DNA of 27,182 bases from DATKLX01 sp035542155 (lineage in GTDB: Bacteria > Chloroflexota > Anaerolineae > Anaerolineales > Anaerolineaceae): contig DATKLX010000039.1 in NCBI GenBank assembly GCA_035542155.1, forward strand, positions 1 through 27,182. The letters run 5' to 3'. The position numbers and the translations under genes are program-made. This document shows, piece after piece, positions 13,853 to 23,003 of the stretch; position 1 is the first letter of the stretch, and every line of letters starts with the position of its first letter. The notes under the pieces were generated by a model. That model made no database searches. It was not told where the DNA came from and saw only the letters and a program-made list of their open reading frames with translations.

Positions 13853-16441
13853 ATGGACCTCCTTCAAGCCAGATTAATCCCTCCTTCAGTGGGGAGCGGC
13901 GTGATCGCCCGGCCCCAGCTCGTCTCCACGCTCCAGGACGCCGTCCAATACCCCCTGGTCTTGCTGACCGCTCCGGCCGGGTGCGGGAAGACCACCCTGC
14001 TCGCGGAATGGGCGCGCCGCGAAGGACCGGCCGGATGGTTTTCCGTCGGTCCGGAGGACAACGATCCGGCGCGTTTTTGGGCGTACTGGCTGGCTGCGGT
14101 TCAAAGAGTCCTTCCCGATCTGGACGTTCTGGAAGGCCCGATCGCGGGGGAGATGGGCCTCGCCTTCCTCCAGGCCGCTCTGCGAGAAATCAGCAACCGA
14201 CTGGCCGCTGTGGGACGGCCGGTTTTCCTGGTCCTGGACCATTACCACTGCATCGAAAACGCCCAGATCCACCAGGGGCTACGCTCCTGGATCGACCAGC
14301 AGCCTCCCAATGCCCACCTGGTGATCGCGACCCGCTCGGTTCCGCCGCTGCGCCTGACCGCTCTGCGCGCCAGGAACCAGGTGCGCGAGATCCACACCGA
14401 GGCGCTGCAATTTTCCGCGGAGGAGATCCACGAATTCTTCTCCCTCAATGAAGCCCGTGACCTGTCCGCTCCACAAATCGAGCAGGTGAGGGCAGCGACC
14501 GGAGGTTGGGCGGCAGGTGTGCGCCTGGCGGCGCTGGCCCTGCGCAGCCGGACCGGGGATCTTTTTCCCAACGCGGGCAGCGGAAGGCAAGAGATTACCG
14601 AGTATCTGGCGGATGAGGTGATCGAGCGGCTCCCGGAGCCCTTACAGTGCTTCATGACCCGCGTTTCCGTTCTGGAGATCCTGCGCCCCGAGCTGTGCTC
14701 AGCCCTGAGCGGAAATCCAGATTCCCCGGCTTTGCTGGAGCAAATTGAGGCGGCGAACCTGTTTATTCACCGGGTGAGTGGACACGAGCCGGCCTATCAA
14801 TTCCAACCCTTTTTTCGGGAGGCGTTGTTGAGCCGGTTGGACGCAGCCGAGCGGCAGAATCTGCACCGTCAGGCAGGGGTCTGGCTGGCGAAAAACGGGG
14901 AGCCGGAAAGCGCGCTCAGCCAGGCTGCGGCGGGTGAGGAATGGGAGATGGCTGCCCGGCTGGTGCTCGATCTCGCCGAAACCTGGTTACAACGCGGCGA
15001 GATCCACACGCTGGAAAGTTGGGTGCGAATCTTTCCCGATGCGGTGCGTCGGAAGCAGAGTGGGATACAGACCCTCTCCGCCTGGGTCCTCTATCTGACC
15101 GGGCGGGCGGCGGATGCCTTCCAGGTGGCAGCGCAGCTCGAACGGGAGGTGGCAATCATGAGCCCGGTGACGCAGGGCTGGTGGGACGGCCTGCGCTGCC
15201 AGCTGGCCCTGGTGCAGGAGCAAAACCTGGCGGCTCTCGAGCTGGCGAAACAGGCCCTGGGAGCGCTGGGCGAGGACAGTCCTTTCTTTCGGGGAATGCT
15301 GCTTAACTCGCTGGCCAACGCTCAGCAGGCCAGCGGCGATTCAGAGGGAGCGTTCGAGAGCCTGCGCGCGGCCGTGCAGGCCAACCGCCGGACGGGCAAT
15401 TTGCTGGGCAGCGTCCTGGCCCAGGCCGGGTTGGGCATCGAGCTGAACAGCCAGGGGAAGCGCAACCGGGCCGAGGCGGCGTGCCGGGAAGCAATCGAAG
15501 CGCTCGATGAGGAAGGGAAAAGCTCCTCTCCGCTGGTAGGGATCCTGCACCTGCTGCTGGCCCAGCTCCTCTGGGAAGCCAACCAGATTGAAGCGGCCGA
15601 ACAATCCTTGACACAAGGCCGGCAGGGCGTGGAATCGCTCGGGATCCCCGGCTTCCAATTGACCGGCCTGATGGTCCAGGCGCAGATCCTGAAAGCCAGG
15701 GAAGATTATCCGGAAGCGCTGCGGGTGCTCAACCAGGCACGCGGCCTCTCGCGGTCCGCCGAATACCTCGGTTTCCGCCGGCTGTTTGAGGCTCAGCGTG
15801 TGGAAATCTTTTTGATGACGAAGAACCTGGCAGGTGTTGAAAACTGGCTCGAAGAAGTGGGGCTGCCGGCTGAGGTCGAAGAAGATCCTTCGCGGGAGAC
15901 AGAGTTCCTGCTGCGCGCGCGATACTGGATTGAAACCGGGCAGCCTGGTCCTGCCCAGGATGCGCTGTCCCGGCTGGAGAGCTTCGCGCGCCAGGCGCAC
16001 CATCACCGGCTGCTGGTTCAGGTCCTCCTGGCGCGGGCGATCGCCGATTGGAAGCAGGGGGAGGCTGGCGAGATGCGCCGGAGGCTGGAAGAAGCTCTTT
16101 CTCTGGCTGCCCCGGAGGGCTACCTGCGGCTGCTGCTGGAAGACGGCGCGCCGGTGCTGGGATTGCTGGCCCAGCTCCCCAGCGCACCGCCAGAAATCCG
16201 CGCGCTGTTTCGCGCCAGTGGAAAAACCAAGGTCCCCGAGCTGGGAGAAACCCTCACGGCGCGCGAGGTTGATGTGATCCGTCTGCTGGCGCAGAACCAG
16301 ACCAACGCGGAGATCGCCCAACAACTGGTCGTCTCGAACGAGACAGTCAAGGCCCATCTCAAGCACATCTTTCAAAAACTGGAAGTCGCCGACCGGCGTG
16401 AGGCGGTGCGGCGGGCGCGGGAGTTGGGACTGATCGACTGA
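13853..16441 (+). CDS. MalT-type ATP-dependent LuxR family regulator
   Basis: This is an 862-aa signal-transduction ATPase of the LAL/MalT class. Residues 40-48 carry Walker A (APAGCGKTT), and VFLVLDHYH near 125 is the Walker B region. A winged-helix linker follows, then a long alpha-helical TPR-like sensor region (about 340-780). The C-terminus is a LuxR DNA-binding domain with LTAREVDVIRLLAQNQTNAE and VSNETVKAHLKHIFQKL. Such proteins activate target genes after binding ATP and an inducer; the inducer is unknown. AGAAGGA precedes; a GTG at 13850 is an alternative start. It is divergent from cbiM with about 260 nt between. It may control the downstream reductase or flavoprotein genes, but nothing in the sequence proves that. 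Confidence 0.9.
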   Translation: MDLLQARLIPPSVGSGVIARPQLVSTLQDAVQYPLVLLTAPAGCGKTTLLAEWARREGPAGWFSVGPEDNDPARFWAYWLAAVQRVLPDLDVLEGPIAGEMGLAFLQAALREISNRLAAVGRPVFLVLDHYHCIENAQIHQGLRSWIDQQPPNAHLVIATRSVPPLRLTALRARNQVREIHTEALQFSAEEIHEFFSLNEARDLSAPQIEQVRAATGGWAAGVRLAALALRSRTGDLFPNAGSGRQEITEYLADEVIERLPEPLQCFMTRVSVLEILRPELCSALSGNPDSPALLEQIEAANLFIHRVSGHEPAYQFQPFFREALLSRLDAAERQNLHRQAGVWLAKNGEPESALSQAAAGEEWEMAARLVLDLAETWLQRGEIHTLESWVRIFPDAVRRKQSGIQTLSAWVLYLTGRAADAFQVAAQLEREVAIMSPVTQGWWDGLRCQLALVQEQNLAALELAKQALGALGEDSPFFRGMLLNSLANAQQASGDSEGAFESLRAAVQANRRTGNLLGSVLAQAGLGIELNSQGKRNRAEAACREAIEALDEEGKSSSPLVGILHLLLAQLLWEANQIEAAEQSLTQGRQGVESLGIPGFQLTGLMVQAQILKAREDYPEALRVLNQARGLSRSAEYLGFRRLFEAQRVEIFLMTKNLAGVENWLEEVGLPAEVEEDPSRETEFLLRARYWIETGQPGPAQDALSRLESFARQAHHHRLLVQVLLARAIADWKQGEAGEMRRRLEEALSLAAPEGYLRLLLEDGAPVLGLLAQLPSAPPEIRALFRASGKTKVPELGETLTAREVDVIRLLAQNQTNAEIAQQLVVSNETVKAHLKHIFQKLEVADRREAVRRARELGLID

Positions 16442-16481
16442 CTCAGGTGACTGACGCCGGCCGGGTGAGATCCCCCTCAAT

Positions 16482-16500
16482 ATCCCCCGCCGTGGGGGAT
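16482..16500. terminator. Small GC-rich hairpin after the LuxR gene
   Basis: ATCCCCC and GGGGGAT pair around GCCGT, 40 nt after the stop. No T-run follows, so it is a weak or attenuating stem rather than a clear terminator. Confidence 0.35.
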
Positions 16501-16584
16501 GGAGATTCCCTCCCCGATCGGTAAACTATGGCTGTCAAACAAAAAAGCAGTGAATTGCAGGGAAGACCCCTGAAGGAGACAGCC

Positions 16585-17526
16585 ATGAAAACCTTGATCG
16601 TCGGAACCGGTGTGATCGGAACTATTTACGGATGGGCGCTGGCGGAAGCAGGGGTAAACGTCGCCCACTACGTCCGCCCGGGCAAAGCCCGGCTTTTCCA
16701 GCGGGGCGTCAAGCTGGACGTGCTGGACGAGCGCAAAGGCCACGCGGCCACTCAGATGACCCATTACAACCTCCATTGCGTCGAAGAAGTCAGCCCCGCG
16801 GACGGCTACGAGCTGATCATCCTGCCGGTCACCGCTAACCAACTGGCTGAAGCGCTGCGGGCGCTGATCCCCTGCGTGGGAGAGCAGGCTACGTTCCTGA
16901 CCTTCACCTCCAACTGGACCGGCGCGGCCGAGATCGACGCGCTGCTCCCGCGCGAGCGGTACCTGATGGGCTACCCGGATGGCGGCGGCACGATCCGCGA
17001 TGGGCTGGTTTGGGCCAACCTGGGCGCCGAGGTTCACCTGGGGGCGCTGGAAGGGCAGAGCGCAGAAAAGCTGGCGCAAGTCAAGGCGCTGTTTGAGAAA
17101 GCGGATATGCACCCCGATATGCAAGAAAATATCCTTCACTGGCTGTGGGTCCACAACGCGTCCGCGGTCGGGTTCGCCACCGGGTACGCCCGCTATGGGG
17201 AAGTCAGGTCTTTCTTGCATGACGGGCGGCTGATGAAAACCTGCGTCCAGGCCACCCGCGAGCTGATGGAGCTGTGCGAGAAGCGCGGCGCGGATTGGAA
17301 GAAGTACCCCGAGGTTAGCTTTATCGGAATGCCGGACTGGCTGGTGGTGACGATGATGCGGATCATGTGGTCGACCAACAAGAGCATGCAGCGCTATACC
17401 GCTCACGCCGCCTCCGAGGGCAGCCTGCGCGAGATGCGCTATCACTTTGACGCCATGCTCAGGTCAGCGGACGAACTGGGAACCGCTACGCCCGCCCTGA
17501 GCAGCCTGGAAAATTGCCTGGCCTAG
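16585..17526 (+). CDS. Ketopantoate reductase family (ApbA/PanE-like) protein
   Basis: A 313-aa NAD(P)-dependent oxidoreductase. The N-terminus KTLIVGTGVIGTIYGWALAE is a Rossmann GxGxxG site of the 2-dehydropantoate 2-reductase family. LIILPVTANQLAEAL is in the position of the usual second nucleotide-binding strand, and helices make up the C-terminal half. The C-terminal catalytic lysine and its surroundings are not clearly conserved, so the true substrate may not be ketopantoate. AAGGAG lies 7 nt before the ATG at 16585; an in-frame ATG at 16528 has no site. It stands alone between a LuxR regulator and a strong terminator. Confidence 0.8.
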   Translation: MKTLIVGTGVIGTIYGWALAEAGVNVAHYVRPGKARLFQRGVKLDVLDERKGHAATQMTHYNLHCVEEVSPADGYELIILPVTANQLAEALRALIPCVGEQATFLTFTSNWTGAAEIDALLPRERYLMGYPDGGGTIRDGLVWANLGAEVHLGALEGQSAEKLAQVKALFEKADMHPDMQENILHWLWVHNASAVGFATGYARYGEVRSFLHDGRLMKTCVQATRELMELCEKRGADWKKYPEVSFIGMPDWLVVTMMRIMWSTNKSMQRYTAHAASEGSLREMRYHFDAMLRSADELGTATPALSSLENCLA

Positions 17527-17535
17527 CCGGGAAGG

Positions 17536-17581
17536 TTTTAAGGAAGGGGGAGGTGCATGCGCACTTCCACCTTCCTTAAAA
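17536..17581. terminator. Bidirectional terminator between convergent genes
   Basis: TTTTAAGGAAGG (17536-17547) pairs perfectly with CCTTCCTTAAAA (17570-17581). The stem continues inward through GGGAGGTGC against GCACTTCCA with a few mismatches, closing on ATGC. T-rich sequence follows on the plus strand (TTCTTTCTC), and the A/T arms serve the minus strand. It lies between the reductase and GMC genes, which converge here. Confidence 0.85.
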
Positions 17582-17621
17582 TTCTTTCTCTCCGGCACGA
17601 TGATCCCGATCGATGAGGAAT

Positions 17622-19847
17622 CTATCCAGTAAAAGCGTCCCTGACGATCTGATCGCCGGCGCGCAGGGCCAGGGCGGCGATGGTGAGGGTGGGGTTGACG
17701 CCCAGAGAGGTGGGGATGATCGCAGCGTCGACCACGTAGAGGCCCTTGTAATAGGGGGAGTCGCCTTTCTGCGAGGCGTCGAAGACCCGCCCATATTCAT
17801 CCACGACGCCCTGCTCGGCGCTGGACGCCATGCGGCAGCCGCCCAGGGGGTGGGTGAGCGGGACGGGCGCCAGCAACGTGCCGCCGCGCCCCAGGTCGAA
17901 GAAGGGGTTCTGGAAGGCGGCGCCCTTCTGGCCGGTGAGCACCTCGGCGAAGCGGTTGAGGGTCTGGCGGATCTCGTGGTAGATGGGGTCCTGGTAGAAC
18001 TCCTTCCCATCCGCGCGGCGCAGGCGCAAGGGAGTATCCCCGGCAGCGGGGTCGCCCAGGCTGAACTGGCCGTTGGCCTGGTCGCGGCCCATGGTGGCCA
18101 CACAGAGCATGTTGGCCAGGGCCTCATCTTCCGACTCGAAGGTTGTCTGGCGTTTGGTCATGGTGGGCAGTAGGGTTTTGGCCGACCTGGGGACGGCTTT
18201 TTTCGCGGCAAAGAGTGCGGTGGCCTGGGCGAGGAAGAACTCTGGCACCTGGGCGCGGCCTCTGGCCAGGGCGCGGGCGATGGGCTGGCCGACGCCGACC
18301 AGCGTGGCGAGCACCTTGGGGAGCCCGTTGTCTTCAATGGCGTGGAAGCGGAGCGGATCGGCGTCTTCCCCGGAAGCCTGGGTGTGAAACAAGCCATAAG
18401 AGGTCATCATCGGACCGCGGGTCAGGTAGGTGCGCTCGCGGGTCTGGCTGAGAAACTGGAGCGAATCGCCGTTGGTCGAAAAGCCGTAACCCAGTTTTTC
18501 ACTCAAGAAAGGCAGGCCGCCAGCCATTTTGGAGCGGAGCAGGATTTCGTTGGTGCTGGCGCAGCCGGCCGCCACGATCACCTGGTCGGCGGTGACCATT
18601 TTACGGGTCACCCGCTGCGGGTGCAGCTCATCTCTCTGGATGTAATGAACCTCATAGCCACCGCCCGGTCGAGCGCGGATCTGATCCACTTCGGAGAGGG
18701 GCTCCAGGGACATGCAGGGAAGCAGGGGAGGCTGGGCCGGGCGGGTAAACAGCGCGGGGGTGCCGTGGACCGCGGCCATGAACTGTTTGCTCAAGGTCTG
18801 GCGGGCGTTGGGCAGGCAGCCCAGGACGCAGCGGCCCTGGCGCTCGCAGTAGTTGGTGGGCGCATCACCGGAGTTGAACGCTTCCGGCCCATCGGGCAGG
18901 TCGTTGATAGCCGAGTCGAGCGTGCCAAAGTCCGCGGTAATCTGGCTCATGGCGGTCTGGAAAACGCGGGCACGGTCGAGCCAGACTGCGTGCTCGGGAT
19001 CCGGGGCATCCGGGGAGAGGGGCGGCTTGAGGTCGATGCGCTTGATTTGTCTGCCGGCGGGGTCGCTCGGCCAGTGCGGGTCCAGGCGGGGGGAGCGGGT
19101 GGCCAGGTTGCTCAGCCCGGTGCCGGTGCGCAGACCTTGCAGCGCGGCCCCCTGGAGCGACCCGGCCCGCTTTTCCCAGGCATACAGCACGCCGCTGCCG
19201 ATAGCGTCGCGGGCCAGGTCGAACCATTCCTGGCGCCGACCGTTCCAGTGGACAGGCCAGACCGGGTCGTCGAGGACGAAATCGGGCGGGGCTATGGTGA
19301 CGTTGGAGTAGACCAGCGACCCGCCGCCCACACCATTGCCGCCGACGATGGAAACCCCGTCGTTCTCGGACAGTCCCAGGGGGCCGCCGCGGCCGAAGAC
19401 GGTCTGGGTATAGAGGCCGTTCTCGTTACCCGGGCGGCGAACGCAGCGCAACACCAGGTCGAACAGCCCGACAAAATGGTCGATGGAATTCCAGAATTGA
19501 ACCGGCTGGCCTTTTTGGCGCAGGAAACCGGCTACCGCCCCGTTTTTGTCCTCAACCGTATTGACGGGCGTGGTCCACCACGTGCCGCGCTCGAGCATCA
19601 GCAGGCGCTCGCCTTTTCCGCGGGCTTGTATGGCGCGCGCCACGGTTAGCCCGGCCATGCTTCCGCCGAACCCCGAGCCAATGACGACGGTGTGAAAGTG
19701 CGGGCCGGGAACCGCAGTGACCAGGCGATCTTGAGGACGGTTTGAGTTGCGGCGCAGGATGCGCAAGAACGCCACCGCCCCGCCAATCGCGGCGGCCCAG
19801 GCGAACAGGCTGAATCCACGCCGCCCCTTCCGGGTTTGTTTCTTCAT
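17622..19847 (-). CDS. GMC oxidoreductase, cholesterol-oxidase-like, membrane anchored
   Basis: A 741-aa FAD-dependent alcohol or sterol dehydrogenase/oxidase. A basic N-terminus and one hydrophobic helix (about 12-28) suggest an anchor or uncleaved export signal. The FAD-binding GSGFGGSMAG starts at 57. VGGNGVGGGSLVYSN is the second flavin motif, and CERQGRCVLGC near 333-343 is the cysteine cluster shared by bacterial sterol-oxidase-like GMC proteins. The C-terminal domain has HPLGGCRMA near 665 and a final DAAIIPTSLGVNPTLTIAAL, with the usual active-site asparagine region. AGGAGG precedes the ATG by 5 nt. It is 28 nt downstream of the VAO-type oxidase, so the two are co-transcribed. Substrate unknown; sterol, hopanoid or sugar alcohol are all open. 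Confidence 0.87.
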   Translation of the reverse strand: MKKQTRKGRRGFSLFAWAAAIGGAVAFLRILRRNSNRPQDRLVTAVPGPHFHTVVIGSGFGGSMAGLTVARAIQARGKGERLLMLERGTWWTTPVNTVEDKNGAVAGFLRQKGQPVQFWNSIDHFVGLFDLVLRCVRRPGNENGLYTQTVFGRGGPLGLSENDGVSIVGGNGVGGGSLVYSNVTIAPPDFVLDDPVWPVHWNGRRQEWFDLARDAIGSGVLYAWEKRAGSLQGAALQGLRTGTGLSNLATRSPRLDPHWPSDPAGRQIKRIDLKPPLSPDAPDPEHAVWLDRARVFQTAMSQITADFGTLDSAINDLPDGPEAFNSGDAPTNYCERQGRCVLGCLPNARQTLSKQFMAAVHGTPALFTRPAQPPLLPCMSLEPLSEVDQIRARPGGGYEVHYIQRDELHPQRVTRKMVTADQVIVAAGCASTNEILLRSKMAGGLPFLSEKLGYGFSTNGDSLQFLSQTRERTYLTRGPMMTSYGLFHTQASGEDADPLRFHAIEDNGLPKVLATLVGVGQPIARALARGRAQVPEFFLAQATALFAAKKAVPRSAKTLLPTMTKRQTTFESEDEALANMLCVATMGRDQANGQFSLGDPAAGDTPLRLRRADGKEFYQDPIYHEIRQTLNRFAEVLTGQKGAAFQNPFFDLGRGGTLLAPVPLTHPLGGCRMASSAEQGVVDEYGRVFDASQKGDSPYYKGLYVVDAAIIPTSLGVNPTLTIAALALRAGDQIVRDAFTG

Positions 19848-19875
19848 GCGAACCTCCTTGCTACACCTGCCGTGC

Positions 19876-21654
19876 TTATCGGCGGGTAAAGGCGTGCGGG
19901 GTCAGGCCGCAGCGCTCGGTAAAGGCGTTGCCGAAGAGTCCCTGAGGGTCCAGCGCGAAGCGCACCTGCTGCCAGGCGGGAAGCAGGGGGTACATCGCCT
20001 CCAGCAGGCTGCCCGCGCCGGTCAGGAAGTTGAGCAGCCCCCAGTGCGGCCGGCCGCCGAAGGCGTACATCTCCGTTTCGATTTCCTGCAGGAGTTCTTT
20101 CCCGCCCACGGTGTGGTCGAGGGAGATAAACTCGACCATGCAGGTGTCCGTCCCGTGCATCATGCTCAGGTAGGCCGGGGAAGCTTTGACAAAGCGCATC
20201 GAGAACGGCGAGGTGAGGTAGGCCTGGCCGAGGGACTGGCGGCGGCCGGAGATCGCGAAGATTTGCTCGATCGCATCCAGGCAGGTCTCGAGGGGAAAGC
20301 CAATCTCGCTGCCATAGGCGGGCACTTCGTTTGCCATGCCGATGTTGTACACGCGGTAGCTGCGGTCGACGTAATCGCCGGCGATGGCCTGCATGGCCCC
20401 GTCGATGACGTTGGGAGCGAACCATGGGAAGGCGTTGAGCACCGAGAGCAGGATGCTGCTGGGGCCGGGGACGCTGGCGGCCAGCTCGACCAGGATATTG
20501 CGGGTGTGGAGCGGCCCGGACTCCACAACCGAGGAGGCCGGCGCCGGATTGCGGCGGGTGATCAGGCAGGCATGATCACCGTCCGGCCGGGTGGGGTAGG
20601 GGTTGACCAGGACCTCATAGTGGTCGTTTTCGCGCAAGACGGTCCCGGCTTGCAGGTCGCGGCGGACCTGCGACCAGGCGCTGAGGGTGCGTTCTTCTTT
20701 GAGGTAATAGCGCGGGCGGACGCGCAGGATGACCGAATAGAGGATGCCCATGCAGCCGATCCCCACCTGGACGGCGTGGAACCAGTCGTCATCCTGCTTG
20801 AGGTCGACCTCCGGGTGGCGGGCAGACCAGGCCGCAGGGTCTGTAACCCCGGTGGTGGGCTCGACCCTCACCACCCGGCCGCCGGCGGCGACGATGGTCA
20901 GCGAAACAGCCTGAGCAGCCAGGGGGCCGTAAGCCAGGCCGGAGCCATGGGTGGAGGTGGAGATGACACCGGCGATAGTCTGTCCGTCGTACCCGCCCAT
21001 GTTCTCCAGGCCGAGGCCGGCGCTCCACAGGGTCTCGTTGAGGTCTTGAACGCGGATGCCTGCCTCGGTCGCGAAGAGCGTCTCGGGATGGGAGCCCGGG
21101 CGGAGCAGGGCTTCCTCGATGGGGAGCGGGCGGCAAAGCCCGTGGGTTTCCACCAGGAAGTCGCGCGTTCCGGCCACGTCGGCAAAGGAATGCCCCGAGC
21201 CAACAGCTTTCACCCGGCAGTGGTTGGCTTCGGCCTGCAGGATCACCGATTTTACCTCATCCAGCGTTTCAGGGTGGAAGACGCGCAGCGGCTGCACGAT
21301 GCGGCTGCCGATACAGTCCAGCCAGGTCCGGCGGAGCAATCCTCCGCCGGGAGCCACGGTGAACGGCGGCGCTTCCGTTACCCCGAACGATTCGGGCAGC
21401 CGGGCGACCTGCGCGGCGCGCGCCTCCTCGGCAGCCATATTCTGGACCGCGGCGGAGAAATAGGCGCTCAGCCCGTGGGTTTCGATATCCGAGCTCACGG
21501 CTTCGAGCGTAGAATCGGCCGGATTGGACTCCGCCCGGGCGAGGTCGAGGGCGATCTGAGCGACGACTTCGCGGTCGGGCGGCATGCGGGCGGGCTGCGG
21601 AGTGGGTTCGGCCTGGGGGATTTCGACAGGATCCGGGTTTGGGTTTGTGGTCAA
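19876..21654 (-). CDS. VAO-family FAD-linked oxidase, sugar-lactone-oxidase-like
   Basis: A 592-aa FAD-linked oxidoreductase. After a proline-rich N-terminus (1-25) comes a helical segment. The PCMH FAD domain follows, with RVKAVGSGHSFADVAG, where the histidine of the GSGHS motif is the covalent flavin site in aldonolactone oxidases, and MGGYDGQTIAGVISTSTHGS. A substrate domain ends with GGRPHWG, the HWG signature of D-arabinono-1,4-lactone-oxidase-type enzymes. Translation most likely starts at TTG 21654 with AAAGGAG 6 nt upstream; longer in-frame starts near 21720 lie in the promoter. No Tat or Sec signal is obvious. Pairing with the GMC enzyme suggests a two-step oxidation, which is inference. 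Confidence 0.85.
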   Translation of the reverse strand: MTTNPNPDPVEIPQAEPTPQPARMPPDREVVAQIALDLARAESNPADSTLEAVSSDIETHGLSAYFSAAVQNMAAEEARAAQVARLPESFGVTEAPPFTVAPGGGLLRRTWLDCIGSRIVQPLRVFHPETLDEVKSVILQAEANHCRVKAVGSGHSFADVAGTRDFLVETHGLCRPLPIEEALLRPGSHPETLFATEAGIRVQDLNETLWSAGLGLENMGGYDGQTIAGVISTSTHGSGLAYGPLAAQAVSLTIVAAGGRVVRVEPTTGVTDPAAWSARHPEVDLKQDDDWFHAVQVGIGCMGILYSVILRVRPRYYLKEERTLSAWSQVRRDLQAGTVLRENDHYEVLVNPYPTRPDGDHACLITRRNPAPASSVVESGPLHTRNILVELAASVPGPSSILLSVLNAFPWFAPNVIDGAMQAIAGDYVDRSYRVYNIGMANEVPAYGSEIGFPLETCLDAIEQIFAISGRRQSLGQAYLTSPFSMRFVKASPAYLSMMHGTDTCMVEFISLDHTVGGKELLQEIETEMYAFGGRPHWGLLNFLTGAGSLLEAMYPLLPAWQQVRFALDPQGLFGNAFTERCGLTPHAFTRR

Positions 21655-21698
21655 CGCAGGCTCCTTTCGGCACGGGCGATGGGTGGAAATGCTCCCTA

Positions 21699-21727
21699 AT
21701 TGTATTTTTTGTATCCACAAAATGCAA
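21699..21727 (-). promoter_or_regulatory. Promoter of the flavoprotein operon with palindrome
   Basis: On the minus strand TTGCAT (21727-21722), 17 nt and TACAAT (21704-21699) give a plausible promoter about 45 nt before the TTG start. The palindrome TTTTGT-ATCC-ACAAAA (21707-21722) fills the spacer and could be an operator. Confidence 0.55.
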
Positions 21728-21766
21728 ATTTTCCTGGCAACTGGGGCTGAGATGGACAGCCTGGGC

Positions 21767-21772
21767 TATAAT
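21767..21772 (+). promoter_or_regulatory. -10 box (TATAAT) abutting the kinase start
   Basis: A consensus TATAAT ends 7 nt before the kinase ATG. That places the start of transcription at or next to the A of the ATG, so the mRNA is probably leaderless. No clear -35 box or Shine-Dalgarno is seen. Confidence 0.5.
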
Positions 21773-21779
21773 TACAGGT

Positions 21780-23003
21780 ATGCAGCCCTCCGACGATCTG
21801 CCCACGCTCCAGCACGTCGCGGAACTCGAACGGCGGCGTCAGGTGGCCGAAAGCCTGCGCAGCACGTTGGGTGTGCTCAATTCCCGGCTGCCGGTCGAGA
21901 AGATCCTCTTCCACATTGCCAACCAGGCCTGCCCGCTGCTGAACGCGGACGCGGCGGCGATTTACCGCCTGCAGATCGATGGTATGCTCGCCATCCAGGC
22001 GTCTGTGGGATTGGGAGCTGATTTCATCCAGCATTCTTCGATCCCGTTGGGCGAGCTGGCCACTGGACGCTCGGTGCTGACCCAGACCCCGGTCTTCATC
22101 CCCGAGATTTCCGCGATCGAACCTCCGCGGGAAGAATTTGGCGCCCAACTGGCCGATCTCCTCAACCGCCTGTCCAAAGGTTATCGCTCCTTGCTGGCAG
22201 TGCCCCTGATCATCCGCGCCGAAACCTACGGCGCGCTGACCCTGTATTACCGCGAGGCGCACGAGATTTCCAAAGAGGAAGTCGATCTGGCAAAAGATTT
22301 CAGCGTGCAGGCGGCCCTGGCGATCGAGAACGCGCGCCTGCGCACTCAGATGGAACAGGACGCCGTGGCCGCGGAGCGCAACCGCCTGGCGCGCGAGCTG
22401 CACGATTCGGTCACCCAAATGCTTTTCTCCGCCAGCCTGATCGCCGAAGTGCTGCCCTCCATCTGGCAGCGCAGTCCCGAGCAGGGGATGGAGGGACTGA
22501 ACGAGATCCGCCAGCTCACCAGCGGCGCGCTGGCGGAGATGCGCTCGCTCCTGCTGGAGCTGCGCCCGCACGCCCTGGAAGAGGCTCGCCTGGAAGACTT
22601 GCTGCCGCAACTGGCCGAATCGATCTCGGGGCGGATACGCACGCCGGTCGCCGTCCACATCCAGGGGCAGGCGCTTCTCCCGGTCGACGTGCGGGTGGCT
22701 TTTTACCGCATTGCCCAGGAAGCGTTCAATAACATCGTCAAGCATTCCCAGGCCGACCAGATCAGCCTGAGCCTGAACTGCACCGTTTCAGACCAGAGCG
22801 GGCAGTGCCGGCGGGCAGAAATGACCATCGTCGACAACGGGTGCGGGTTCGACAACGGGCCCGAATCGGCCAGTCATTTTGGCTTCAATATTATGCGGGA
22901 GAGAGCTCTTGCAATCCGGTCCCAACTGGAGATCTCCAGCCGGGTCAACTGCGGCACCCGCATTACCCTGGTCTGGACTTCCGAGGAGGATGGGAACCTA
23001 TGA
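21780..23003 (+). CDS. GAF-domain sensor histidine kinase (NarL-type partner)
   Basis: A 407-aa cytosolic histidine kinase with no membrane segment. A GAF sensor spans about 40-190 (PVEKILFHIANQACPLLNAD through FSVQAALAIENARL). The HisKA_3 dimer domain has ERNRLARELHDSVTQMLFSA with phospho-acceptor His208. The ATPase domain has AFYRIAQEAFNNIVKHSQAD (N box) and IVDNGCGFD (G box). The ATG at 21780 is chosen because the domain starts just after it and TATAAT lies in front; longer frames run through the promoter. The stop overlaps the start of the response regulator (ATGA), so they are a coupled two-component pair. The GAF ligand is not predictable. Confidence 0.93.
   Translation: MQPSDDLPTLQHVAELERRRQVAESLRSTLGVLNSRLPVEKILFHIANQACPLLNADAAAIYRLQIDGMLAIQASVGLGADFIQHSSIPLGELATGRSVLTQTPVFIPEISAIEPPREEFGAQLADLLNRLSKGYRSLLAVPLIIRAETYGALTLYYREAHEISKEEVDLAKDFSVQAALAIENARLRTQMEQDAVAAERNRLARELHDSVTQMLFSASLIAEVLPSIWQRSPEQGMEGLNEIRQLTSGALAEMRSLLLELRPHALEEARLEDLLPQLAESISGRIRTPVAVHIQGQALLPVDVRVAFYRIAQEAFNNIVKHSQADQISLSLNCTVSDQSGQCRRAEMTIVDNGCGFDNGPESASHFGFNIMRERALAIRSQLEISSRVNCGTRITLVWTSEEDGNL

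Noticed and set aside
19747..21699. 650-codon plus-strand ORF opposite the FAD oxidase
   Set aside because: Low-complexity shadow; the minus strand holds clear flavoenzyme motifs.
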